Source of the DNA: Hormiphora californensis
Taxonomy: Eukaryota > Ctenophora > Tentaculata > Cydippida > Pleurobrachiidae
Length of the DNA stretch: 64,000 bases
Reading direction: 5' to 3'
NCBI GenBank assembly: GCA_020137815.1
Contig: CM035354.1
Span: 3,879,342 to 3,943,341, forward strand
Below, piece by piece: positions 12,901-24,900 of this stretch; position 1 is the first letter of the stretch; every line of letters begins with the position of its first letter. The notes under the pieces were generated by a model. The model did not search any database. It worked only from the letters and a program-made list of their open reading frames with translations, and was not told where the DNA came from. The position numbers and the translations under genes are program-made.

Positions 12901-15900
12901 GCTATCTAATACAATATTCCATATTAGCGGCGAGAGAATCCCTCCTTGAGCTACGCCTCTCTTTATTTGGAAGGTAATGTTCTCATTTTTATGTTCAACG
13001 TATAGTGACCTTGTTGTTGTCATATCCATTATCCAGTTTATTGTCTTTGTGTTTATCCCTTTGTTTATGAGGCCCCGTTGGATTGCTTCGAATGATATCT
13101 TGTCGAAGGCACCCTCGACATCTAGGAATACACCTAATGCAAACTGTTTCCTTTTCATCCTTTTTTCAATCTTGTGAACGATTTTGTGTAATGCGGCTTC
13201 TGTGGAGTTAGATTTTCTGAACCCGAATTGTTTATCGTTAAGCTGTGAGTCTATCTTGTTTTTTTCCAGGTTCCAGTATATTAGTCTTTCTTGTATCTTA
13301 AGGATGATTGGAGCGAGTGTGATGGTGCGGTACGCCTTTGGGTTGTTGTAATCGTCTTTTCCTGGTTTCGGTAAGAATATACCCTTGCTAGTCTTCCAGT
13401 TATTCGGTGTTTGGCCGATGTCGTACGAACATTGAAATAGTTTCAGTAACGGTTCTGCCACGGTGTCTATGGCGTTTTGTAGCATGTTGGCTGTAATTTT
13501 GTCTGGGCCTGGGGCTTTGTTTGGTTTCATTGAGTTGATTGCATCTTTGACTTCCGTTAGTTCAAATTTTAAGGTATCTCTTTCTTCCGCTGTTTGGATT
13601 TGGCTTATATTGTCGATTGTTGTCGAACCAAAGTGTCTGTCTCTCATTATTTCAAGGGTTTCTTTTGCGTTTGTTGTGATTGAGTCGTCAGCCCTATATA
13701 TACAGTCCAGGTTCCTGCTTGAGTTATCTCTGTTCTTGCATATTTTATTAAGTCTAGATATGGCTGGGGTATTTGCTATATTTTCCGTGAACTTCTCCCA
13801 TGCTTCTTTCTTGTGTGTTCTTTGTAGTCTGTTAAGAATGTTGTTCGCATTTTGTAATTCTTGTTGTGTCTGTAGTGTTTTGTTTTTTCTGTGTTTTTTC
13901 AGTTTTTTCTTCGTTTTATTTATTTGCGCCCTTATTTCTTTGTTGTACCAGGGTGGTGGTTTGATCTTGTTTGTACTATATGTGTATTCTGTTGTTAGGT
14001 CCCATGCCTTTTTGATTTTCTCGTTTATGACTTCAGATGCTCTGTCCATTTCAGACTTATTGGTTGGTGGATTGTTTATTATTGTTTCCAGATCTTTGTC
14101 CTCGGCTAGGATTTGCTTGAATTTCGGCCAGTCCGTGTTTTTGTCTGTTTTTGTTTTCTGGAACTTGTTTGTCATGACTTTTAGTTTAGCCCTTAAGTAC
14201 TTGTGATCTGAGTTTGTAAATTCTTGACTGACCGTCCAGTTGCAGATTAGCTCTCTTCCTTGTTCGTTGGTTATCGTGAGGTCAATAATTGATTTTTGAA
14301 GTCTTGAATTTTCGAAGGTGGCCTTGTTGCCTGTGTTCATGAGAGATAGGTTATTGTTTGCTAGCGAGATTTGTATCTCATCCCCTCTTTTGTCAGTTTT
14401 CTTATCTCCCCAAATGGTGCTGTGTGCGTTGGTGTCGCTGTTGATTATTAATGATGCATGTTGTTTTTTGGCATATTTTGCCAGTTTGTGTATGATGTTT
14501 ATATATTGTAGGGTGTCTTCGTCACCATCCATGTAAATTGCTGCAAGTATAATTTTTTGTTGTCTCCTGTTTATCTGTATGGCTATGCTGTCTCTGGTTG
14601 TAAATTCGTGCAAGGTGATGGCCTTGGAGGAGTGGTTCTTGTGTAACGCTATAGCTACCCTTGGGTTGTGTTCTGTTGTTTCTGGTTTTATTATTGCTAT
14701 ATCTTTGTGGATATTGGGTATTTTTTTGTTCTTGTCGCAGTAAGGTTCGCATATAAAGATGATGGGGGCGTGGTTGTTGATTATGTTTGCTGAAAGTGTT
14801 GTTAGTGCAGCTTTCTTGTGCTGTTGGTTCGTGTATATCATGGAGATTGGTACTAGATGGTCATCGGTTTTTTCTTTTGCTTCTTCCTCGGTTCTTGCGT
14901 GGTTTATTTGCGTTGTGAAGATTGGAGAGGTAGCGTTTGTTCTATTTATTCTTTTGTTTAGTTTCATTTCAGCCGTCGACGTTGCAATCGGCTGGGATCT
15001 AGTGTTATTGGTTGAGATGTCTTTTGTTGATTTGAAGTAGTTTGTGATTAAGTTATTTTTAGTCGTTTGTTTTGGTAAGTGTGGTTTTGTCATTTGGTTG
15101 GTGTTGCTTGTTGCGGTCATGGTTTTGCCCTTTTTGGCCTTGTTGCTGGTTCGTTTCGAGTCTGGTGTTTGCCTTTTTTTCGTGGTTGGAACTGTTGGGC
15201 TATTTGTCATTACTTTTCTGCATTTGGCCCTACATGTAAAGTTGTCGTTGCGTGTTCTTTTTCTCTTAATGGGGCTAGAGGAGATAAGATGGGAGTTGTT
15301 CGAGGAAACTTTGCCGGAAGGCTTGTTCGTGGCTCTTATGCCTGTTCGTTGCGCTGTGTCATGGTCGTTGATCTTGGGTATCGTTGCTTGGTTGTCGATA
15401 AGGTTATCGTGTAATTGGGTCAAATTAGGAATCGGTGATGATTGCTTAGTCGTGGCACTTGGGCCAATACGAGGCTCGAGGGCCTTTACGTTGCTCTTTG
15501 GCATTATAGGTGATCGAGGCTCTTGGGCCTTTACGAGGCACGTAGGCCTATTAGTTGCGCTTGGGCAATTGTACTTACCGATCCTTGGTGGTTGTTGTCT
15601 ACATTGCTAGTCTGCAGGGTGAGAGGTTAATTAGTGTCAGAATGGTGAATAGAAGGAGTTTCGCATCATGTAACCACGCGCTTGGAACTGATGTCTGGTG
15701 GGCTAGCGGACGTTTCTCAGAGCAAGATGACATACGCTGCAGCTACCTCTTCGTATTGAGGCGCGCGGCGAGGGGATTGCAGCGCATTCGAAAACAAAAG
15801 GGAAAATGTACAAACAGAATTTATTTGTTTTTTTATTTTATGCTCGCCCTGGGGTGCAGTGAAGCTTCGCGCGCCGCTAGTCAGTTTGCTCGCGCGGTTG

Positions 15901-18900
15901 TGTTTTAGCGCGTGACAGGGACGGCAGTCTTGCTTTCCGGAGATATTTCCCGTGGTAAAAGTCTGATTTTTGAAGATGTCACCCCCTGGGTGACGCGCGA
16001 TGTTTTATTTGCGCGTCGTAAACATTTATGCTAGTTTTTTGGCTCTCCCACCTTAGTTTCTTGACCACGCGTGGGAGGGGAGGAGACAACTTCAAAAAAA
16101 TCCGACTTTAGGCTATTAAGAGTCGTTTGTTAGGTTTGGAGTTAGAAAATTTAAAGTTTAAAATTTAAATGGATATTAAAAAGAATAGTTCATCGATTAC
16201 AGTTCAACACAATGGCCAAAGGATTGTCTGTTGGTCAAGGGGGTGTTAGTCATCCATGGGATGGCTGATGTCCAACACGGATACCCCCTTGACCAACATT
16301 CCACTAGCATCTTTGAGTTGGAACGGTTTGAGTCCAGGGTCCTTGGTCTTGGGGCTTGAGGTTCCAGTCTGTCCCTGTGGTGAGGATGTGTTGTTAGGGG
16401 ATGGTTTGGGAGAAAACCAGATTTTCTCAGACGTGTGAAATGTTATTTGGGTAAAGTGACTGGTTCTCAGCCAATCGGTAAGTAATATTTCCTGGTTCGG
16501 TCGGTTGCTAATTACATAAGTCTAGTTATAGTACCTGCTTCTTGTCCTTGTTCTTGTTCCTCTTATCCTTTTCTTGTCTGAGTTGGTTCTGTGCTTCTTG
16601 TAGTGCTGCTTGTTGTTGCTGGAGTTGCTCCGCCTGTTGCTGCATCAATAGTTGCTGCTGTGTGATGAATTCTTGCTGCTCCATCTGTTGTCGGGCCAGA
16701 GTTTGTATCTCCTGTTGTTGTGCTAACAGAGCCTGTAGGTGGAGTTGTTAGCCTTGCTGTAGGAGGGGTTAGTTGGGTGGGGTGTGGAGATGGGGGTGGA
16801 GGTTATGGGGGGGGGGGGGATGATGGTGTGTATTGTTGAGTTGTACCTGGTTTGTGTTGGCGTTCTGGTCTAGCATCTGTTGGTTAGCTTGGTCATTCTG
16901 GTCCATACGTTCATCCGCTGGTTCATTGTTACCGGGTACTATTCCATTACCTGGTACTACTCCGTGTCCGGGTACAGCTCCATGTCCAGGTACAGCTCCG
17001 TTTCCTGGTGTCATTCCGTTGACTCCAGCAACATTTCGGTTTCGGTTCTGTATGGGGGGAGGGGTTGTTAGTAGGGATTGTTATACTTCATCTTCATAAT
17101 TTGATAGTTAGAGGGGGGAGTGGTAATTTGTTTACCAGTCTTATATAAGTTAGGGGGTGGGGGTTGGTAGTGGATTTGTACTGAATTCGGTAGTTTTGAA
17201 GGAAGGGATTATGGGAGGAGGGGAGGTGTATTTCACTTGCCTGTCTTATGTAGGGAGGTGGGGGCCTAGCTGTTCCCTCTCGTCTTCTTACATTGACTAT
17301 TCTGAAACCAGGAACTGGTACGATCAAATCTTGCGCTATATCTCCCATTACATAGAGTAGATGATGGCCCTTTACACTGAGTTGGACTGGAGGTCTGGTC
17401 AGAATTGCAGGTTCTAACCACCCGAGAATCCTGGACATTGTCTCCCTCGATTGTAAATGATTAAATGTATCAACGACCCGTAGCGAGTGGGTATGGAGGT
17501 CATCCTCTTCACATACGTATTGAGCAGGTACACCTGGAATGTTATCTGCAGTCAACATCAGCGATCTGCCTCGGTAGTCCCGGTTCGTTAACAAGGGAAT
17601 GTTTTGTTGCAGGAGGAAAGTCTCCAGATCCTTAAAATCCGCGTCTTCAAGCGCCAGCATCTCGGTACTATAAATCCTAAGTTGGCGGCCTCTCGGGGCA
17701 CGCATTATCTTCTGTTGTGGGGTCAGTCTCCTTGCCATGGTTGCTACATGAGAGAATATTGGTTATTTGCTGCTGTCGATAGGGGTGTGAGGGTGGTGGG
17801 TTGGGTGTAGAGGGGGTGAGAAGGGAGGGGCGGCGTAATTACAAGTGGTATTTGGATAATAAGGGACGAGGGGAAGGGGATACTGATATTACACTACTAC
17901 AGTTGTGTTGGAATGGGGGCAGTAGAGAGCAATATTATTAACAATGTCAGATTTTGAGGGAGGGAGGCTAAGGGTGATGCGTTGCAATTATACTATCAAG
18001 AGCTTAGGATATTGACAATTGAGACTTGAGATGATGGGGAGAGAGGTAAGACTGGTGTCATCTAATTAGCGGCAGTCGAGAATTGAGATATTATTATACT
18101 ACAGCATTTAGGAGTTGTGAGGCTACAATATTGCTAACAACATTAGTGAAATGCGATAGTTGTAGAGGAATACTGTTGCTGCAGTGACTATAGTGGTATG
18201 CTATAGAGGAACAACTGTACTACTGTCAACAGGCAATGAAAGAGGAGGTCAGGGAAGAGCGGCGTAACTGCAGGCTACGTTTGAGAAATGAGGTGATGAG
18301 AGAGAGAAAGAGATTGCGCGCGCGCTGTTTGTTGGTTAGTGGAGTTGTGTATCTGTTGTAGTCGGCGCAGCTGTCGGTACTCGCGCGTTACGTCTTTGGT
18401 TTGGGTCTGTATAGAGTGCGGGGTAAAGGTCGGTTGGAAGAAGGAGAAGGGGGGGTTGTTGTAAGTGTGTAGATCGTGGTGTCGACGGCGAGCCGTTATC
18501 GTCGGTAATACCGAAGGTCGGATAGGTCCGAAGGTTGGGGGGTGAAGAAGATTGGTTGGCTCTCAGTCAAGACTGAGAGCCTTAAGCCACTGCGCCGCGG
18601 CAAGGCTCTTCTTCGTGCAGTGGTCCTGTACTAGATAATCAATAGTTGTGATTGAAAAATTCGTTTCCAGTTTCCATTAAAAATAGTTTCGTACAACGAG
18701 CTTGGAGTCAGTTCAGTCGCGGCTGCACTTCTTGTGTATTCCATTACCACCATGGACGATTTAGTATTCCCCAATGTAACACCGCCCTCCCCCTTCCAGC
18801 CACTAGATATCGATGAAGTGTTCCCTGATCAAGGGCCCGTTTCTGGGGGCACCAGGATCAAGGTGAATGGAACACGGCTCTGTGTCCACGAACAAACCGG

Positions 18901-21900
18901 AGTTACAATCAACGGGAAAACGTGCACCAACGTCACGTGAGTAAACCAGATCAGGAGAATTTAAATTGAGAGAGTGAAACTGTTAGCTGCAGCTTTTTAC
19001 TCCTACCCAGTATCCATGGTAACCCCCATGGTAACCCCCATGGTATCCCCCATGGCTAACCCCATGGTAACCTCATGGTAACCAAAAGCTATGTTAACAC
19101 CCCCATTGTTCAGGTGTAACACCGCTACTCAGGAGCTGCACTGCACAACCCCAGCTAACCCGATGGGAACACCCCGACAACCAATTGCAGTCTCCCTGGG
19201 AGGGGCTACAGTGGAGAAGGATGTCTTCCAGTACGGAGCAGATCCAGTTGTTACTAAGGTCACACCCAACTGTACTCTTGCACAAGGTAAGTAGTTCAAA
19301 ACAACCCTTTACTACTACTTCGAAACTGATACCATCGCGCTTTAAAACTATATTTTATCTCCTCCCCAAGTAAAGTGGAACGAATTTAACACATCCCCCC
19401 TCTCTCACTAAAGAAACATCCCTCCCCTCTCCCAGGTGGAACCAATATCACGGTAACGGGCAAGGATTTCTACCGTATCCAGAATCCCAGACTGGTCCTA
19501 ACAGATGAAACATGCTCTGATCCTGGGATTGTGATGGTTCCTGCAATGGTTAAATCAAATGAACGGTTGATATTCACCATCCCCCAAGACACGACCCGCA
19601 CCAAACTAGGATTCAAAATGGACAATGTGAGTTTGGCAGCAAGTCAGAGGGGGAGGGGGTGCAGGAATCGTCTGTGAATACCATGTATTTTACTGTTTAT
19701 TGATATTCATTTCTCCATTCCAATGCCTTGTTTTAGGTTGAGTCAGTGTGTGAGACAAACAAACTATGGGCCTTAGAAGTTCTCCCACGACCGACTGTGA
19801 TCACCTCTGCCTTTATGGACGGCACCAACAAGTCCATGAGATGCTTTATTGGGGAGAATTGCACCATCTCTGTTCAGATGACACAAATACACAGGTAAAG
19901 TGATCCAGTTACCATGGTTACCGTCAGTTTGATGCCGTTACCATGGTTACCGTGTTAACCGTGGATTTTGGGTGTTTCAGGGAATTGGACTTGCTCCAAA
20001 AAATGTGAAACCCAAGTTGTGTGAACAGAATCTGTCAGCACAAGTTTTTCACTTTCACAACGTCCTGTGTAACCCTACCCTTTCTCTCCACAGGCTGCCA
20101 GATCAAGTGACGGTTCTGATAGGTAGCTCAGCTCTCTGTGCCAACATGTCCATTACACAGATGCAGACTGACCCTGCGGAGGGGATCTTGTACGCTTTCG
20201 GACAACTCAAGTGTTCCTCTCCATCTCTTGATAAAGTGAAAGGTATATTGATCGTTGTCTAGCCCCCCCCTCCCCCTCCCCCCGATCACCGGAACCCCGA
20301 CTTACCGGGCGAATAAATTTGGCCCCAATTTGGGCAAATCGGGGTTCAACTGTATGCATGTTATCATCCAATCATTCATCCTCAATATTCCAGGTAGTGT
20401 ATATCAGCTAGGAGGCCGGACTAAGAGGGCCCTGTTGGGGGACCAGGAGACGGACAAGTTCTCTGTGGTGGTCCAGATAGGACACTATGAGGAGGAGCTG
20501 GGTACCATCGTGTTCGTAGAACGGGGCTTCAAGTGGATCTACGCGTACATTGCTGCAGGTATTGTAATTGTTCAGCAGTATTTTCCAATCTCTTCTTCGT
20601 ATAGTATCCTTCATTCCCCCATCCCTCCCCCTAGAGGTTCTTAACTCCAACGGTCCAACACCAACACATTACAACACATTTCTACCTATTCGACACCCCC
20701 TCCCTTCTACAGGTGCTATTGGTATGGTGTTGATGGTGTTTATGCTGGTGATCGTAGTGAAAACAAGGAACGAGCAACACAAGAGGAGCCTTCTTCAGCA
20801 GAACCATGAGAAAGAACTAACAGCCATTGAAGTGCGATGGCAGGGAGAGGCAAAGAAACGTAATTAGACTCAGTCATAAAAGCGAAACTCGCCATGAAAC
20901 TTTCTTCTTTAATATCCAGTATATCCCCTATTTTCACCACGAATTAACTCTCCCTTTGAATGAATTACTAGTGATTAGAATTCCTCACTTACTTTTTACT
21001 TTCCCTTGTTAAGTACCTAATCCACCCCTAACTCCCCATCCCTAACTCCCCACCCCCTCCCCACACAGAGTTTGTTATGAACATGATAGACCGAGATGAG
21101 GGATTAGAAAGTTTCAAAGTGGATCCTCGAGATATCCCATTCAGAGTGTTTAGAGACTACCTAATCCACTGTATCTTCCCAAGTGTTGATACACGGAAAA
21201 TACTCAATAACTTACAGGTAAGTTGACTAATTTTATGCTCTCATTTCTTCCCTGTTCTGAGCACAAAATTGAGTTTATTTTTCTTTTATTTTTCCTTTAT
21301 TTATAGTAAGGGAATTAAGGGCCGTGAATGGGAAAAAATTCGCAACAAGCTAATTCCTTCACCAATGTGTCCCTAAGGGTCTCCACTAAGCCCCCAGAAA
21401 AGTGTAACACGCTGCCGGGTGTGCAACATGGTCATTTCCGGGTAGGCGTGGTACCTGTATTTTCAGCCTGTAGCCAAAAACATAAATCCTCTTAGAATAG
21501 GAGTAGAGACAAAATCAAGGACACTAAAATGTTCAGCGTCCTCGCATTAGTGGGGGTAGGTGCTGGAATTAAGTCTCTATCTCATCTGGTTAATTAGATA
21601 ATTGGATAATTAGGTTTGCGCATAACCGTTTTTTGGCTGTATGGCTATAGCCACTTAGGAATGGTTTAGAGATTTTTCATACATGCCATTTTGTTCAGAA
21701 AAAAATTTTAAACTAAGAATTGTGTAAAAATTTAGGGCCTATCTCGTACCGTTTTGGCGTTATTTGCGGTCAAAGTAGGCCAATTAACTCATTATTGGGC
21801 ATTTTCGGCTGATTTGGCCTACTTTGACAGCTAATAACGCCAAAACGGTAAGAGATAGGCCCTTAATTTTTGCACAACTCTTAGTTTAAAATTTTTTTCT

Positions 21901-24900
21901 GAACAAAATGGCATGTATGAAAAGTCTCTAAACCATTCCTAAGTGGCTATAGCCATACAGCCAAAAAACGGTTATGCGCAAACCTAATTATCCAATTATC
22001 TAATTAACCAGATGAGATAGAGACTTAATTCCAGCACCTACCCCCACTAATGCGAGGACGCTGAACATTTTAGTGTCCTTGATTTCGTCTCTACTCCTTT
22101 TCTAAAGGTATTTACGTTTTTAGTCTTAGCCTCAAAACACAGGTACCACGCCTACCCGGAAATGACCATGTTGCACCCCCGGCAGAGTGGTACACTTTTC
22201 TGGGGGCTTAGTGGAGACCCTTAGAGACACATTGGTGAAGGAATTAGCTTGTTGCGAATTTTTTCCCAATCAGGGCCGAAATCTGCCTATAATTCCCTTA
22301 CTATTACCCCAGTAAATGGCGATAGTTCAAGATGTTAATCCCTTTCTATTTCCTCAGCTCGAGCACACAGAATATCCAGATGAGCAACTGGGCCGGTTCA
22401 AACAGTTTTTGAACGATGAGCATTTCGTTCAGACATTCATCTCTGTGATAGAAGCTCAACGTGATTTCCTGGTACGTTGAACAATATCCTAGTTACAACT
22501 TTAGTTACCTTGTCAGACACTGACTGTACAGTGTACACCGCACAACCTCGGCCCGGTGCGAAGTGGACGGTCTTATATGATACAATAGTTACCATGGTTA
22601 CTATAATTCTAGTTACCTTGGTAACCATGACAATTCCGTAGGTGCCCCAGCGGTGTGACGTGGCTAGTTACCTAACGATAGCACTCTACAGTGATTTCAA
22701 TTACCTCTCCAGAATCCTCTTCCTCCTACTCGACAAGTAAGGGATCTTTTTTGATATTTTGATATTTTCCTTCTGGGAACGGTCGGTAATTTTCTATGAG
22801 TGAATTTATGTGAATCATTCTTGAATTGTATATGAATCAAACATTTAATCCCTCATTATTTCCCAGAGTGATTGATACGGATATCCAGAAGAATGCCAAG
22901 CTACTGCTGAGACAAACTAAATCTGTTGCGGAGAAACTCCTTACTAACTGGCTCTCTCTCGCACTGTAAGTAAAACTGTGGTAGTCAGTAGATTGGTAGG
23001 ATGTTAGGGGGGAGGGGGGGGGGGGTTACCATGATGAGTAGACTGGAGTCAGTTGTCTATTAGAAAAAGTAGGAATCCTTCAATAGCTCGTCCATATATA
23101 TTACTGCACCAAGATGAGTAGAGAGAAAATGTAGAACGCAGGAAAAGATCTCAGTTATGGTTTGGGAAAGTAAAATAAATCAAGCAATTCATCATCACAC
23201 TTTAGAGCTTCATTCTAAAACATAAACTTTCCAGGAACTTATACGTCATGCTATCTAATAATCATAATATTACATGCCATCTAATAATCGTAATATTACT
23301 CAGTCTTAAAACGCTAAAAATTGTTCTCTTTCGCTTTCCCACCACCATTGTCCCTATTAGTGTTCCTAGTCACACAGACTCCTTCCCTTAGTTAATCCAT
23401 AGTAACAGACTCTCATCGCTTAGTTAATCCATAGTAACCGACTCTCCTCGCTTAGTTACTCCATGACAACAGGATCTCCTCTCTCTCTCTCTCTTGCTTA
23501 GTTACTCCATAGTAACCGACTCCCCATTGTTGAGTTGTTCACACAGCTCTCCAGTGACATCCCAATTTGGCCCATAGAGTACCCTCCCGGAGGTGACATC
23601 CACACACCAGCATCTCTCTTCATCACACTGAACAGGCAGGAACTTATCCTTGTCATCTTCCTGACACACCGTCATATCCTGAAATTTGGGTGGTTACCAT
23701 GGTGATAAAATATCCTGTATTTGGGTGGAGTGGTGGTTACCATGGTGATATTTGCTGAATTTGAAGTGGTTACCATGGTGACACGAGAGTTGTGGTAGTC
23801 ATGGTAACGACTAACTAGTTATTATTGGTTACTGCACTGACCTCAATACCAGCGTGTGCGGTCCTCATCTGGTGACTGAGACACCCCGTACATGACGTCA
23901 GACCCTTACTGGCCAGCGTAGTTGGTTCTCCTGTGTCTTTATCTACACACCAGCAGGCTGACTGGGTGTCAGCACTTAGTTGTCCGCTACACTGAACCTC
24001 CTCCCAGTCACCCACGTTGGTACACGTCGGCACCGTTATCTGCTCCACCATGGCACCTGGAATGTGGTTACCATGGTTACTGGGAGTGGGTGGTTACTGG
24101 TTACCATGGTTACTGGGAGTGGTTACCGTTATAGATGGGGGAGTGTAATAGTTTAACTTTAATTTCCATGGTTATCACTTACTACCTGCTAAGATGAACT
24201 CATAATATGTCTTGAATTGTGCTTCCCTCGTCTCTCGACATCGATTCCACGCGGAGAACCTCTTGTTCCTACCCCCTTCCTTGCAGTTTTCTATCAGACC
24301 TGTCTTGTGATCCACACACCAACACACGTCTGGAGAGAGAGAGGGAGATTTGTTATGTTCATAACCTTCTTTACAATATTTGTCGTTCAAGGCAAGGGGA
24401 GATATCGTCGAGGAATAATATTATTACAGGCAGGCAAGATAAAAAGTGATGGGTGACTCAATGATGCAATGAGATAGCCGGAAAACTCCTCTTTATTATG
24501 ATCTCAACTCGAGGAAGAATTCTCTGTGTAATTATTACCCCCCTCTAATATGATCAACTCCTAATATTCCCCGCTACCCACCCTGTATACACTGGTGTGT
24601 CTGAAAGTATCCCTGTTGGTCACACTGAAGGTGAATCCTCACATCGGCGGGTCTACCCGAGATGGCCAGGTAGTTGTCGTAGTAGTCGTTAGTTAGGGAC
24701 TCCAGAAGAGAGCACTTGGGTATGGGGTAGTCAACTATAGTCGCACAATTCACCTGGAATTTGGGAGTAAAATGCTGAAAACATGGGGTATAAAACTTTT
24801 GAGGGACTCTGCTAGCTAGAGAACAGAAAGCCCTGTAAAACCCACCCCTAATTTACCTCATTGGCATGTGTAGGATGGGTCAGGGGATCCCCAGAGACTG

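Larger units (their letters stand above)
10953..18621 (-). mobile_element. Full-length LINE (non-LTR retrotransposon) inserted in a plexin intron
   Basis: A 7669-bp insertion bounded by a perfect 15-bp duplication (10938-10952 / 18622-18636). In minus orientation it runs: candidate HDV-like ribozyme (18623-18544), leader (to 17739), ORF1 region (17738-16246), spacer (16245-15505), ORF2 (15504-11185), 3' UTR, and a (TAGA)n tail at 10953-10968. The ORF2 domain order (AP endonuclease, RT, RNase H, C-terminal CCHC) resembles RNase-H-bearing I/LOA/Ingi-type LINEs; the clade is not assigned. Exact duplication plus an uninterrupted ORF2 argues for a recent insertion. It lies opposite to plexin within one intron, so plexin exons are untouched. 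Confidence 0.92.

Noticed and set aside
11426-15610. Plus-strand ORFs of 66-247 codons
   Set aside because: They are hydrophobic, Val/Phe/Leu-rich antisense shadows of the LINE ORF2.
16246-17738. Independent host gene nested in the plexin intron
   Set aside because: I first read it so, but it lies inside the 15-bp target duplications with the reverse transcriptase, at the ORF1 position and on the same strand; a captured host gene remains a lesser possibility.
18557-18605. tRNA- or SINE-like hairpin near a plexin intron end
   Set aside because: No B box or acceptor stem; the 10-bp hairpin is better explained as P4 of the HDV-like ribozyme.
19975-20093. Possible extra plexin exon after TTTCAG at ~19980
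   Set aside because: In the phase required by the preceding exon it hits TGA after nine codons, and exons 19737-19894 and 20094-20242 join cleanly without it.
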